The translations under genes and the position numbers were made by a program. The notes under the pieces were generated by a model. That model did no database searches and had not been told where the DNA came from. It worked only from the letters and a program-made list of their open reading frames with translations. From Mucilaginibacter mali (lineage in GTDB: Bacteria; Bacteroidota; Bacteroidia; Sphingobacteriales; Sphingobacteriaceae): a stretch of 64,000 nucleotides of DNA. Shown here one piece after another: positions 18,057-25,063 of the stretch (the stretch's first letter is position 1; every line of letters starts with the position of its first letter). The DNA lies in NCBI RefSeq assembly GCF_013283875.1, contig NZ_CP054139.1, positions 1,364,001 through 1,428,000 on the forward strand, in the 5' to 3' direction.

Positions 18057-18526
18057 GGAAATGTTTTGGCAGAAAAGTACTCGTCCAGTTCATCAAAGTC
18101 ACCGCACGCATCGCACTCGCATATATACGTTAGGGCCTTCAAAGCCTCGTCGCTGTTTTGTTTTTGTAGGAAGCTGATAGTATCCGTTACGCCGGCAAAC
18201 GGCACTAATTGTATATCCAGGCCACAGTAGGTATCAAAGTCGATGGTTTTAGCATCCCATATTTTTAAGCAATCTTCGATATGGTTTTGCAGCCCTAAAT
18301 TAAAGCAGGCCAACATCAGATCTTCTGCGGGCATTATACCATCCGGCTGTCGCCTGGTAGTTATAAATTTATCCAGCAAAGCCAGTGCAAATGCCCTATC
18401 CTTATTTTGCCTGGAATAGCTAATAAGTTCTTTACGTAAGGCAGTATCGGCTTGAAACGCCGCAATTGTTTCTGTATTAATATCGTTCTCGGTATGAAAG
18501 CGATCAAGTATTTCGTATATCGTCAT
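18044..18526 (-). CDS. Unknown protein, translationally coupled to DUF4291
   Basis: 160 residues from the ATG at 18526 (MTIYEILDRFH); an earlier start adds only six residues. The protein looks all-alpha in its first two thirds (AFALALLDKFITTRRQPDGIMPAEDLMLACFNLGLQNHIEDCLKIWDAK) and ends with a Cys/Asp-rich segment (CECDACGDFDELDEYF) that could bind metal. No family was recognised. The overlap with DUF4291 suggests a joint function. Confidence 0.6.
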   Translation of the reverse strand: MTIYEILDRFHTENDINTETIAAFQADTALRKELISYSRQNKDRAFALALLDKFITTRRQPDGIMPAEDLMLACFNLGLQNHIEDCLKIWDAKTIDFDTYCGLDIQLVPFAGVTDTISFLQKQNSDEALKALTYICECDACGDFDELDEYFSAKTFPWFI

Positions 18527-18569
18527 TAGCAATAATATCCACAATTTCCCCCACTTTTCAAAATGCCTT

Positions 18570-19130
18570 TTAATACTCCATCAACTGCTCCCCAAACTTA
18601 AACTCCTTAAATTTTTGCCAGCGGGCGTTGGGGTTGTAGGTTTCGCGTTCCAAAACCATCAGTCGGTCGGCCACAAAACTGGCTTTAAATTTGCACTGCT
18701 CAAACTTTGGCCATAACAATTTAAATTTATCGGGATGGATATTGCGCACTACCGTAATATGCGGAACAATAGGTTTTTGAATGATACGCATACTACCCTG
18801 CAAGCCTTTAAACCAGCGCTGGGTACGCTCATCCATCACCACGCAGGCGTAAATGGTCATGCCGGTATCGCCATGGGTAAAGTATTTAAAATTGCTGATG
18901 TACAGTTCATGCGGCGTAAGCAGTCCCAGTTTACCCGCCATCTGACTAATGGCATGCCGCGCCACAAAAGGCTTGCAGCGGTGCTGATGGTTAATGCTGA
19001 TATGTGCCGGCGAGGTCAGTCCATCGTAATTTCCGATCACCCGGGCCGAGGCACGCTTATAACGGTCGATATCGTACCTGATCGCGTCGGACGGGGCAAG
19101 TAGCATTAAGTAATCAGTGTATCCGGTCAT
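18570..19130 (-). CDS. 2'-5' RNA ligase / 2H phosphoesterase family protein
   Basis: 186 residues with the two H-x-(S/T)-x motifs of the 2H phosphoesterase superfamily: H43-I-S45-I and H124-I-T126-V, about 80 residues apart as expected. Such enzymes open or join 2',3'-cyclic or 2'-5' nucleotide linkages. Both motifs are intact, so activity is likely; substrate unknown. It is divergent from dinB, with a large inverted repeat between them. Confidence 0.8.
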   Translation of the reverse strand: MTGYTDYLMLLAPSDAIRYDIDRYKRASARVIGNYDGLTSPAHISINHQHRCKPFVARHAISQMAGKLGLLTPHELYISNFKYFTHGDTGMTIYACVVMDERTQRWFKGLQGSMRIIQKPIVPHITVVRNIHPDKFKLLWPKFEQCKFKASFVADRLMVLERETYNPNARWQKFKEFKFGEQLMEY

Positions 19131-19236
19131 GGCAAAATGATTTTGGATAACAAATTTGCTAATATTTTTAGTAAAATATCAAATTTATTTAGCAATTTTG
19201 TGAGGTTACTCACCCCGGCAATGCTTCGCTGGTCGG

Positions 19237-19348
19237 CCCTCTCTCCGCTGCGCGGAAAGAGGGCCGGAAATACTTTGCCGCTATACAGCGATGGGGTTCA
19301 AACCCATCGCTACCGTTACCACCCTCTTTCCGCGCAGCGGAGAGAGGG
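19237..19348. repeat. Perfect 27-bp inverted repeat with an inner hairpin, upstream of dinB
   Basis: The arm at 19237-19263 (CCCTCTCTCCGCTGCGCGG followed by AAAGAGGG) is exactly complemented at 19322-19348. Beyond the arms, imperfect pairing continues outward to about 19207 and 19378 (ACTCACC...GGTGAGT). Inside lies a second stem, GCGATGGG / CCCATCGC (19288-19295 / 19303-19310). This is a large, stable structure between divergent genes. Confidence 0.9.
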
Positions 19349-19399
19349 TGGTCGAGCGAAGCAACGACCGGGTGAGTAAAATGGCGATCAAGAGAAAAA

Positions 19400-20584
19400 T
19401 TGGAACACAAAAAACATATCGTACACATCGATCTCGATTCGTTCTTCGTATCGGTAGAGCGGAAGTTTAACCCTGCGCTTATCGGCAAGCCGGTGCTGAT
19501 CGGTGGCTCGGCCGATAGGGGCGTGGTGGCTTCCTGCAGTTACGAGGCGCGCAAGTTCGGTATCCACTCGGCCATGCCGATGAAAACGGCTATGAAGCTT
19601 TGCCCGCATGCTATTATCATCCGCGGTACGCATGGTCGCTATGGCGAGGCATCGCGCGAGGTAACGCAGATCATCCACGATACCGTGCCCCTGTACCAAA
19701 AAACATCGGTAGATGAATTTTATATCGACCTGACCGGCATGGAACGCTATTACGATTGCTACAAATTCGCTACCGATCTCCGGCAAAAAATCATCCGGGA
19801 AACAAAATTGCCTATCTCGTTCGGGATGTCGTCGGGCAAAACGGTATCAAAAATGGCCACCAACCAGGCTAAGCCTAATGGGCAGTTATTTGTCCCGCAC
19901 GGCAAAGAGTGCGAATTTCTGGCTCCGCTGCCCATCCGCAAAATACCCATGCTGGGTGAAAAGACTTGCCAGAAGTTATACAGCTACGGCATTGAGAAGA
20001 TAGGCGATCTGCAAAAGGTAAACCTGAAGTTTCTGGAAGCCGTGTTTGGTAAAGCAGGATTATTTATATACGAAAAGGCACACGGGATTGATCATAGCGA
20101 GATCGTGCCGCATTCCGACCGCAAATCCATATCGACAGAAAATACCTTTGAAACCGATGTGTCTGACCAGCGCGTACTGGAAAACATCCTGACATCCATG
20201 ACAGAGGAACTGGCCGGCAAACTGCGCCGCGAAAACAAGGTAGCCGGCTGCCTGGCCATTAAGGTACGCTACGCCAATTTCGAAACGCATACCATCCAGG
20301 AAAAGATCGCCCTCACGGCCGCCGAGCATATCCTGCTGCCCGGCGTAAAAAACCTGCTAAAAAAAGCCTGGAACGGTCGCCGGCCCATCCGCCTGATAGG
20401 AGTGAGGTTAAGCAACCTGGCCACCGGCAGCTACCAGATCAACCTGTTTGAAGATAACGAGGAACGCATCAGGCTATACCAGGCTATGGACCAGATCAAC
20501 TTTAAGTTTGGCGATAAAACCATTTGCCGGGCAGCCGGTATGGAAATTGGCACCCGCAACTTTAACCCTTTTATGAAAGGTTAA
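19400..20584 (+). CDS. dinB: DNA polymerase IV (Y-family translesion polymerase)
   Basis: 394 residues. The catalytic carboxylates are in place: D11 and D13 in HIDLDSFF, and D105-E106 in SVDEFYIDLTG. YEARKFGIHSAMP (finger domain), the HhH region PIRKIPMLGEKTC and a C-terminal little-finger domain follow. Pol IV copies past damaged bases. The only start ahead of the palm domain in this frame is a TTG at 19400, because an in-frame stop lies at 19373. Weak start use would fit low expression. The start is about 50 bases from the large inverted repeat, which may influence expression. Confidence 0.93.
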   Translation: MEHKKHIVHIDLDSFFVSVERKFNPALIGKPVLIGGSADRGVVASCSYEARKFGIHSAMPMKTAMKLCPHAIIIRGTHGRYGEASREVTQIIHDTVPLYQKTSVDEFYIDLTGMERYYDCYKFATDLRQKIIRETKLPISFGMSSGKTVSKMATNQAKPNGQLFVPHGKECEFLAPLPIRKIPMLGEKTCQKLYSYGIEKIGDLQKVNLKFLEAVFGKAGLFIYEKAHGIDHSEIVPHSDRKSISTENTFETDVSDQRVLENILTSMTEELAGKLRRENKVAGCLAIKVRYANFETHTIQEKIALTAAEHILLPGVKNLLKKAWNGRRPIRLIGVRLSNLATGSYQINLFEDNEERIRLYQAMDQINFKFGDKTICRAAGMEIGTRNFNPFMKG

Positions 20585-20586
20585 GC

Positions 20587-20997
20587 TTATTTAATACGCA
20601 CATATTTATAACTGTAACCATCGGTGATGTTGTAATCGAACAATAGCAAAGTATCCGGCGCTTTTAAAACGTACGATTGGGTGTTTGAGCGGGTAGAGTA
20701 ATATATTACACTGTCTTTTACATTGGGCGAATAAACGGGTGTAGCCATAGCTCGTATATGATAAGTTCCCTGGTCTACAATAAGGTTATTAGCATAGTTT
20801 TTATAAGTGCTGTCGGTATTAAACTCAACCGTTGCCTTGCCGTTGGGGCGATATACCCCGCCAGCGATACCGCCCGAAAAAACTACGAGGTTCCATTTGC
20901 CAATAAGGTTATTGTGGGTTGATGCAGGCGCGCTTTTTTCTTTTTTGCAGCTAAATACGGCGAGGGTTACCAGTGCGATGTATATGGTCTTTTTCAT
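20587..20997 (-). CDS. Small lipocalin-like lipoprotein
   Basis: 136 residues. The lipobox VFSC places the lipidated Cys at 17, followed by KKEK. The mature part (LIGKWNLVVFSGG, TVEFNTDSTYKNY, QGTYHIR, LLLFDY) looks like the small lipocalin-like beta-barrel common in Bacteroidota lipoproteins. Ligand unknown. It is convergent with dinB, with 2 bases between the stops. Confidence 0.7.
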   Translation of the reverse strand: MKKTIYIALVTLAVFSCKKEKSAPASTHNNLIGKWNLVVFSGGIAGGVYRPNGKATVEFNTDSTYKNYANNLIVDQGTYHIRAMATPVYSPNVKDSVIYYSTRSNTQSYVLKAPDTLLLFDYNITDGYSYKYVRIK

Positions 20998-21896
20998 AAC
21001 GGGTGGTTTATGAAAGGTAATACGGATGTAAAAGGAAAAACGCTACAGTATTACAGCGTCATCCTGAGCGATAGCGAAGGATCCCCGGTAAGTAAGTTCG
21101 ATTACTATTGGTATGAGTAGAACTTCATACCGAACTTGTTTCGGCACCCCACTTGCATGGTTAGTTTTGCATATGGGATATGTATGATGGGATGCTGAAA
21201 CAAGTTCAGCATGACAGTTTATTTTTCCGCTGAAGCCTCACCCTGCCCTCTCCAGAGGAGAGGGTTCCAAAGTCTCCCCTTTTGGGAAGATTTAGTGGAG
21301 GCTTTCATCGGCATATCATAAAAACCATTAGAGGCCTGCCGGGATTATATTACTCAGCATGACAGTTTGTTTTTCCGACAGCAAAAGAGCTTCCGGGCGA
21401 AAGCGGGCAGAACAATGGTGGCCTGTGGGCGGAAGGGGCATTAGCTTGGTGCTGAAGCGTAGGCTTGTGGGTGCGAAGCAGGGCATCAAGGTTCAGCCCG
21501 TGGTTCAGCCCGCTTTGCTGGGCAAAGGCCTGTGCGGCAGAGGAAGCATTTTTGCTGTCTTGAATTTTGCTACTTTTTTTCAAGAAAAAGTAGTAGGCCC
21601 CTGCGGCTATGAGCAGACCAACATTCATGAAAGCACAACCGATCATCCTATGAGATTGCCACGCTATCGCTCGCAAATGACAATACCTTTTAATGTCATT
21701 TAACCACTAAGAGGCCGCCGGATTTTTATAACTACCCATGACATGTTTGTTTTTCCGCTGAAGCCTCACCTTGCCCTCTCCAGAGGAGAGGGTTCCAAAG
21801 TCTCCCCCTTTTGGGGAGATTTAGTGGGGGCTTTCATCGGCATGTCATAGAAACCATTAGAGGCCCCCCCGGGATTATATTACTCAGCATGACAGT
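20998..21896. other. 899-bp repeat-rich intergenic region
   Basis: It holds two copies of the three-copy dispersed repeat (21210-21376 and 21737-21899), an ATCCTGAGCGATAGCG block at 21059-21084, and between the two copies a GC-rich stretch (21377-21736). That stretch includes ACTTTTTTTCAAGAAAAAGT, a near-palindrome. Readings here are short and without family character. No gene is called. Confidence 0.6.
21129..21376. repeat. Dispersed repeat, copy A (long form)
   Basis: Module 1 (21129-21205: GAACTTGTTTCGGCACCCCA ... GATGCTGAAACAAG) and module 2 (21210-21376: CCGCTGAAGCCTCACC, CTCTCCAGAGGAGAGGG, CATTAGAGGC, GGGATTATATTACTCAGC) match copy C at 37078-37318. Module 2 matches copy B at 21737-21899. 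Confidence 0.85.
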
Positions 21897-21899
21897 TTA
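21737..21899. repeat. Dispersed repeat, copy B (short form), abutting the cmk stop
   Basis: Same order of words as copies A and C: CCGCTGAAGCCTCACC, CCCTCTCCAGAGGAGAGGG, CCAAAGTCTCCCC, TTTCATCGGCATGTCAT, CATTAGAGGC, GGGATTATATTACTCAGC, ATGACAG. Its right end runs into the cmk stop codon (21897-21899), so it probably also forms the 3' end of that transcript. Confidence 0.85.
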
Positions 21900-22583
21900 T
21901 TGGGCAGATTTCTCCATAAACGGCTTTATCCTATCCAGCGCGAATTGCAGTTGTTCGTCGGGTGTAAGGTCGGTGTTATCTAAAATAATGGCGTCATCGG
22001 CGCGGGTTAGCGGGCTTTCTTTGCGGGTGGTGTCCTGGTAATCGCGGTGAGCCAGGTTCTCAAAAACGTCCTCTAAGGATATATCGGGGTTTTTGGGCAG
22101 CAATTCTTTATAACGACGCTCGGCACGGATCTTCGGGTCGGCGGTCATGAACAGCTTCACCTGCGCGTGAGGGAATACCACAGTACCAATATCGCGGCCA
22201 TCCATTACAATATTTTTTGATTTGCCCATGCGTTGCTGCTGCTTCACCATTTCCACACGCACACTGTGGATAGCCGAAACTGCGCTCACATTTTCGGATA
22301 CCGGCATCAGGCGTATCTCTTCAGATACTTCTTCATCGTTAAGTGTGATGTGGCTTTCATAATCGCGCGAGTGAAAGTTCAGGTGGATGTTTTCCAAAAC
22401 CTGTGCTACCTGGGTTTCATTTTGCAGATCGACGTTGTTGCGCAAAAAGTACAGGGTAACTGCCCGGTACATGGCGCCGCTATCGACATATATGAAATGG
22501 AGTTTTTTGGCCAGTGCTTTGGCTAAGGTACTTTTTCCGCATGACGAGTAGCCATCAATAGCTACCACAATGTTATTGCTCAT
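21897..22583 (-). CDS. cmk: Cytidylate kinase
   Basis: 228 residues, normal length. The P-loop GYSSCGKST (11-19) is followed by the CMP-binding region (VDSGAMYRAVTLYF) and the lid (MDGRDIGTVVFPHAQVKLFMTAD, then RAERRYKEL). The enzyme phosphorylates CMP and dCMP for nucleotide recycling. A TACCTTTG box ends only 7 bases before the ATG, so the transcript may be nearly leaderless. The gene's 3' end coincides with a repeat copy. Confidence 0.95.
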   Translation of the reverse strand: MSNNIVVAIDGYSSCGKSTLAKALAKKLHFIYVDSGAMYRAVTLYFLRNNVDLQNETQVAQVLENIHLNFHSRDYESHITLNDEEVSEEIRLMPVSENVSAVSAIHSVRVEMVKQQQRMGKSKNIVMDGRDIGTVVFPHAQVKLFMTADPKIRAERRYKELLPKNPDISLEDVFENLAHRDYQDTTRKESPLTRADDAIILDNTDLTPDEQLQFALDRIKPFMEKSAQ

Positions 22584-22590
22584 CGGGAGA

Positions 22591-22598
22591 CAAAGGTA
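22591..22598 (-). promoter_or_regulatory. cmk -7 box (TACCTTTG) very close to the start codon
   Basis: The minus strand reads TACCTTTG, then 7 bases, then ATG. The consensus is TAnnTTTG. No good -33 element was identified. Confidence 0.45.
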
Positions 22599-22708
22599 GT
22601 TATTTTAGTTGATTGGGTTGATTAAGTGAGCAGTTGAATTAGTTGTTTTTTCTGTATACCCAACTATTCTCCTAATCAACCCAAGCAACTAATTCATTAA
22701 ATTTGGCC

Positions 22709-23119
22709 ATGAATTTAAACAAGGCCGATCTGCAAAGAGAGGTTACCTATAAAACATCGCGCAGCGGAGGCAAGGGCGGTCAAAACGTAAATAAAGTATC
22801 AACTAAGGTTGAATTATTGTTCCCGATAGATACGTCATTATTGTTTACCGGCGAGGAAAAGCAATTGCTTACCCATAAACTGCATTCCCGTTTCAATAAG
22901 GATGGTTTGTTACAGGTGGTATGTGATGAAGAGCGCAGCCAGTTGTTAAACAAAGAGATCGCGCTTGAACGTTTAGCCCAGTTATTAAGCCAGGCGCTGA
23001 TCGTTCCGAAAGCGCGCAAAAAAGTTAAGATATCCAAAGCCAAGAAAGCTGCCAGATTGGATGCCAAGAAGCAGCACTCGGCCAAAAAGGAATCGAGGCG
23101 GAGAGATTTTGATTTTTAA
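22709..23119 (+). CDS. arfB: Alternative ribosome-rescue peptidyl-tRNA hydrolase ArfB (YaeJ)
   Basis: 136 residues from the ATG at 22709; a TTG two codons earlier is less likely. It holds the release-factor domain with the GGQ loop (RSGGKGGQNVNKVSTKVEL). The C-terminal tail is basic (KKVKISKAKKAARLDAKKQHSAKKESRRRDF) and in ArfB enters the empty mRNA channel of stalled ribosomes. There is no codon-recognition domain, which separates it from RF1/RF2. It frees ribosomes stuck on non-stop mRNA. Confidence 0.9.
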   Translation: MNLNKADLQREVTYKTSRSGGKGGQNVNKVSTKVELLFPIDTSLLFTGEEKQLLTHKLHSRFNKDGLLQVVCDEERSQLLNKEIALERLAQLLSQALIVPKARKKVKISKAKKAARLDAKKQHSAKKESRRRDFDF

Positions 23120-23130
23120 AAGATAACCGT

Positions 23131-23154
23131 AGAGACACGATACCTCGTGTCTCT
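23131..23154. repeat. AGAGACACGA palindrome (copy 1)
   Basis: AGAGACACGA-TACC-TCGTGTCTCT, a perfect 10-bp stem just after the arfB stop. The same palindrome occurs at 31110, 31164 and 34755, with degenerate copies at 34797 and 35891. Confidence 0.85.
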
Positions 23155-23183
23155 CTTATTTAAATTTAACTTGCATAGCGGGG

Positions 23184-23199
23184 GCCACAAATATGTGGC
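23184..23199. repeat. GCCACAAATATGTGGC palindrome (copy 1)
   Basis: A 16-base palindrome located 29 bases after the AGAGACACGA hairpin. The same pair of palindromes in the same order is found at 35891-35964, which suggests one composite element. Confidence 0.75.
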
Positions 23200-23213
23200 T
23201 CTACAATATTTTT

Positions 23214-24161
23214 TTAAAACCTATACAAAACCGTAGCCGATCCCCACTGGTGCACCCTTACCTGTTCCTTAGTATCTTTGGTATGAAATATCGCCGCGAA
23301 GCTTAATACCCAATGGCTGGCAGTGTAGGCCACGCCAACTTCGTTACTTAGCATAATAGGTTGCCGGTTTGATGTGATTTGTAAGGGGGCCGAACTTTTG
23401 TTACTGGATAAACTACCCTGTATGGTAGCATCGTAAGCCACATAGTTAAGCACCGGTTTGTAATAGGCAAAAAACTCGTGCGGGTGCAGCAGATCTTTGC
23501 TATCGATATTGCTGGCCGTGCTTTGGGTGCTTACCGAATTGAACAACTGGTTAAAATTACCTGCACGAACCATCAACCCCGCACCGGCGCCGCTAAAACC
23601 CATACCAAGATTGCCGTACCCGGTAAACGACAGGTCGATGCCATCGCCGCGGGTAAGCAGTTTATTATATTCGGCCGATAGATTAATAACCGCGCCATCA
23701 TGTATCTGGTATTCCCAGCCGGTTGGGTGGTAAAAGTTAAACCACCTGTGCACGGTGTTTTGTGTACCCTCGGCGCCTGATCCGGGACCGATAACACCTA
23801 CCTGCGCACCCAGCTTTAAATTGCTTTCGTTAGCATAAAGCAAGTTCAGGGTGGCGCCGGCATACAGGTATCCCGCAAAAGGCCTGTCGATATATTGCGG
23901 GCCAGGGATATTGCCGCCCTGCGGGTTAAAGATCTTTTGCCCGGCCTCGAACCCTAATACCTTGTTTTTAAGTTTGGTGCCATCTGCCTTAAGCGCATGG
24001 CGGAAGTAAACGAAGATGCCATCGGTATAATACCTGTCGGATCCCTGCGCCAGGTACGAGTCGTTATCCGACTGTATGCCGATCTCGTTTTTATGTGATT
24101 GAGCGACGCTGGTATACGTAAGGGCAAGGCTTACAAATAGGGATATTAGTTTTATTCTCAT
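23214..24161 (-). CDS. LpxR-family outer membrane lipid A deacylase
   Basis: 315 residues with a signal peptide (ends near TSVAQ, residue 20), then an LpxR (DUF2219) beta-barrel of usual length. The mature N-terminus NEIGIQSDNDSY holds the Asn-Asp pair used by LpxR, YYTDG follows, and NTVHRWF carries the catalytic His region. In Salmonella LpxR removes the 3'-acyloxyacyl group of lipid A with Ca2+. Activity here is inferred from family. It is probably expressed alone. Confidence 0.8.
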   Translation of the reverse strand: MRIKLISLFVSLALTYTSVAQSHKNEIGIQSDNDSYLAQGSDRYYTDGIFVYFRHALKADGTKLKNKVLGFEAGQKIFNPQGGNIPGPQYIDRPFAGYLYAGATLNLLYANESNLKLGAQVGVIGPGSGAEGTQNTVHRWFNFYHPTGWEYQIHDGAVINLSAEYNKLLTRGDGIDLSFTGYGNLGMGFSGAGAGLMVRAGNFNQLFNSVSTQSTASNIDSKDLLHPHEFFAYYKPVLNYVAYDATIQGSLSSNKSSAPLQITSNRQPIMLSNEVGVAYTASHWVLSFAAIFHTKDTKEQVRVHQWGSATVLYRF

Positions 24162-24274
24162 TGGTTATTAATTAGCAGAACGGTAAAAATATAAAAAGGC
24201 TGGATATGTTTAGGCGATATGAATTATTAATTGTATTGGCCGATAGGATAGAGATCACCAACATATTCAGGAAA

Positions 24275-24290
24275 TAAATTTGTAAATTTG
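24275..24290 (+). promoter_or_regulatory. Two tandem TAAATTTG boxes upstream of the PIN antitoxin gene
   Basis: TAAATTTG occurs at 24275-24282 and again at 24283-24290, both matching TAnnTTTG, 26-41 bases before the antitoxin ATG. Tandem boxes could be alternative promoters or part of an operator. Confidence 0.4.
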
Positions 24291-24315
24291 TATATAAGCA
24301 CCATATTTAGCAGTT

Positions 24316-24519
24316 ATGAGTACCTTAAATTATCCATTGAATAATGCGCAGGTTGAGTTAATGAAGATACTCGACAGGAATTTGTCGGAAAACGATATTA
24401 AGGACCTGAAAGAACTGCTGTCCCGGTTTTTTGCAGATAAAGCCATAAAGGCTGCAGATAAAATATGGGATGAAAAAGGCATGACAGATAATGATATGGA
24501 TCGTCTTTTAAATGGATAG
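24316..24519 (+). CDS. Antitoxin of a PIN-domain toxin-antitoxin pair
   Basis: 67 residues, intact. The polar helical sequence (NNAQVELMKILDRNLSENDIKDLKELLSRFFADKAIKAADKIWDEKG) is typical of the small proteins encoded just before PIN toxins in Bacteroidota. The last 8 bases overlap the toxin start. The toxin gene behind it is frameshifted, so this antitoxin may now have no active partner. Confidence 0.75.
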   Translation: MSTLNYPLNNAQVELMKILDRNLSENDIKDLKELLSRFFADKAIKAADKIWDEKGMTDNDMDRLLNG

Positions 24520-24944
24520 AGTTAAACCGCTGGTTGTTGTGCTCGATACCAATATTCTGCTGGTATCTATTTCAAGTCGCTCAAAGTATCACTGGCTATA
24601 TCAAGCTTTGTTAAAAGGCGATTTCTATATCGCTATCACTCCTGATATTTTATTTGAATACGAAGAATTAATTACAAAACATTGGAATAGTGAAGTTGCT
24701 ATTAATGTAAGCCGTTCCATAACCGAACTTCCTAACGCCATTTTCACCACAGTATATTATCAGCTTAATTTAATTACCTGCTGATACCGATGATGATAAA
24801 TTTGTGGATTGTGCATTTGCTGCAAATGCGGACTACATTGTGACTCATGACAATCATTTTAATGTTCTTAAAACCATCCCTTTTCCACGCATTCCCTTAA
24901 TCGATATCCATAGTTTTAAACTCATTTTAGAAGAAGCGAAGTAG
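24512..24944 (+). pseudogene. PIN-domain toxin, frameshifted
   Basis: The N-terminal part (VVVLDTNILLVSISS, with the first catalytic Asp) reads to LNLIT and then stops at 24782. The C-terminal part continues in the next frame as DTDDDKFVDCAFAANADYIVTHDNHFNVLK to a stop at 24942. Homologues read LITADxDDNKFVDCA, so one extra T near 24779 explains the break. The two parts hold all the acidic residues of a Mg2+-dependent PIN RNase. It is either a true inactivating mutation or a sequencing error; the motif continuity makes the frameshift itself certain within this sequence. Confidence 0.88.
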
Positions 24945-24988
24945 GATGACCTTAACACCCTCATCAGGTGCCTCGCGTTTAAACTAAA

Positions 24989-25042
24989 AAAGGAAAGTTA
25001 TAAACTTTCCTTTACTCGGGGCTTCAGTTATAAACTGAAGCC
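24989..25042. terminator. Two adjacent hairpins between convergent PIN toxin and lon
   Basis: Stem 1 is AAAGGAAAGTT-ATA-AACTTTCCTTT (24989-25013). Stem 2 is GGCTTCAGTT-ATA-AACTGAAGCC (25020-25042). Both are perfect with 3-base loops, and T/A runs flank them. They probably end transcription from both sides. Confidence 0.8.
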
Positions 25043-25063
25043 AGTAAAAAAATATGATCCGGT

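Noticed and set aside
19288..19310. Possible tRNA fragment (GGTTCAAACC resembles a T-loop)
   Set aside because: No acceptor, D or anticodon stems fit around it; it is the centre of a large inverted repeat.
21350..21703. Overlapping frames of about 110 codons on both strands between repeat copies A and B
   Set aside because: They run through repeat sequence on both sides and have no family likeness.
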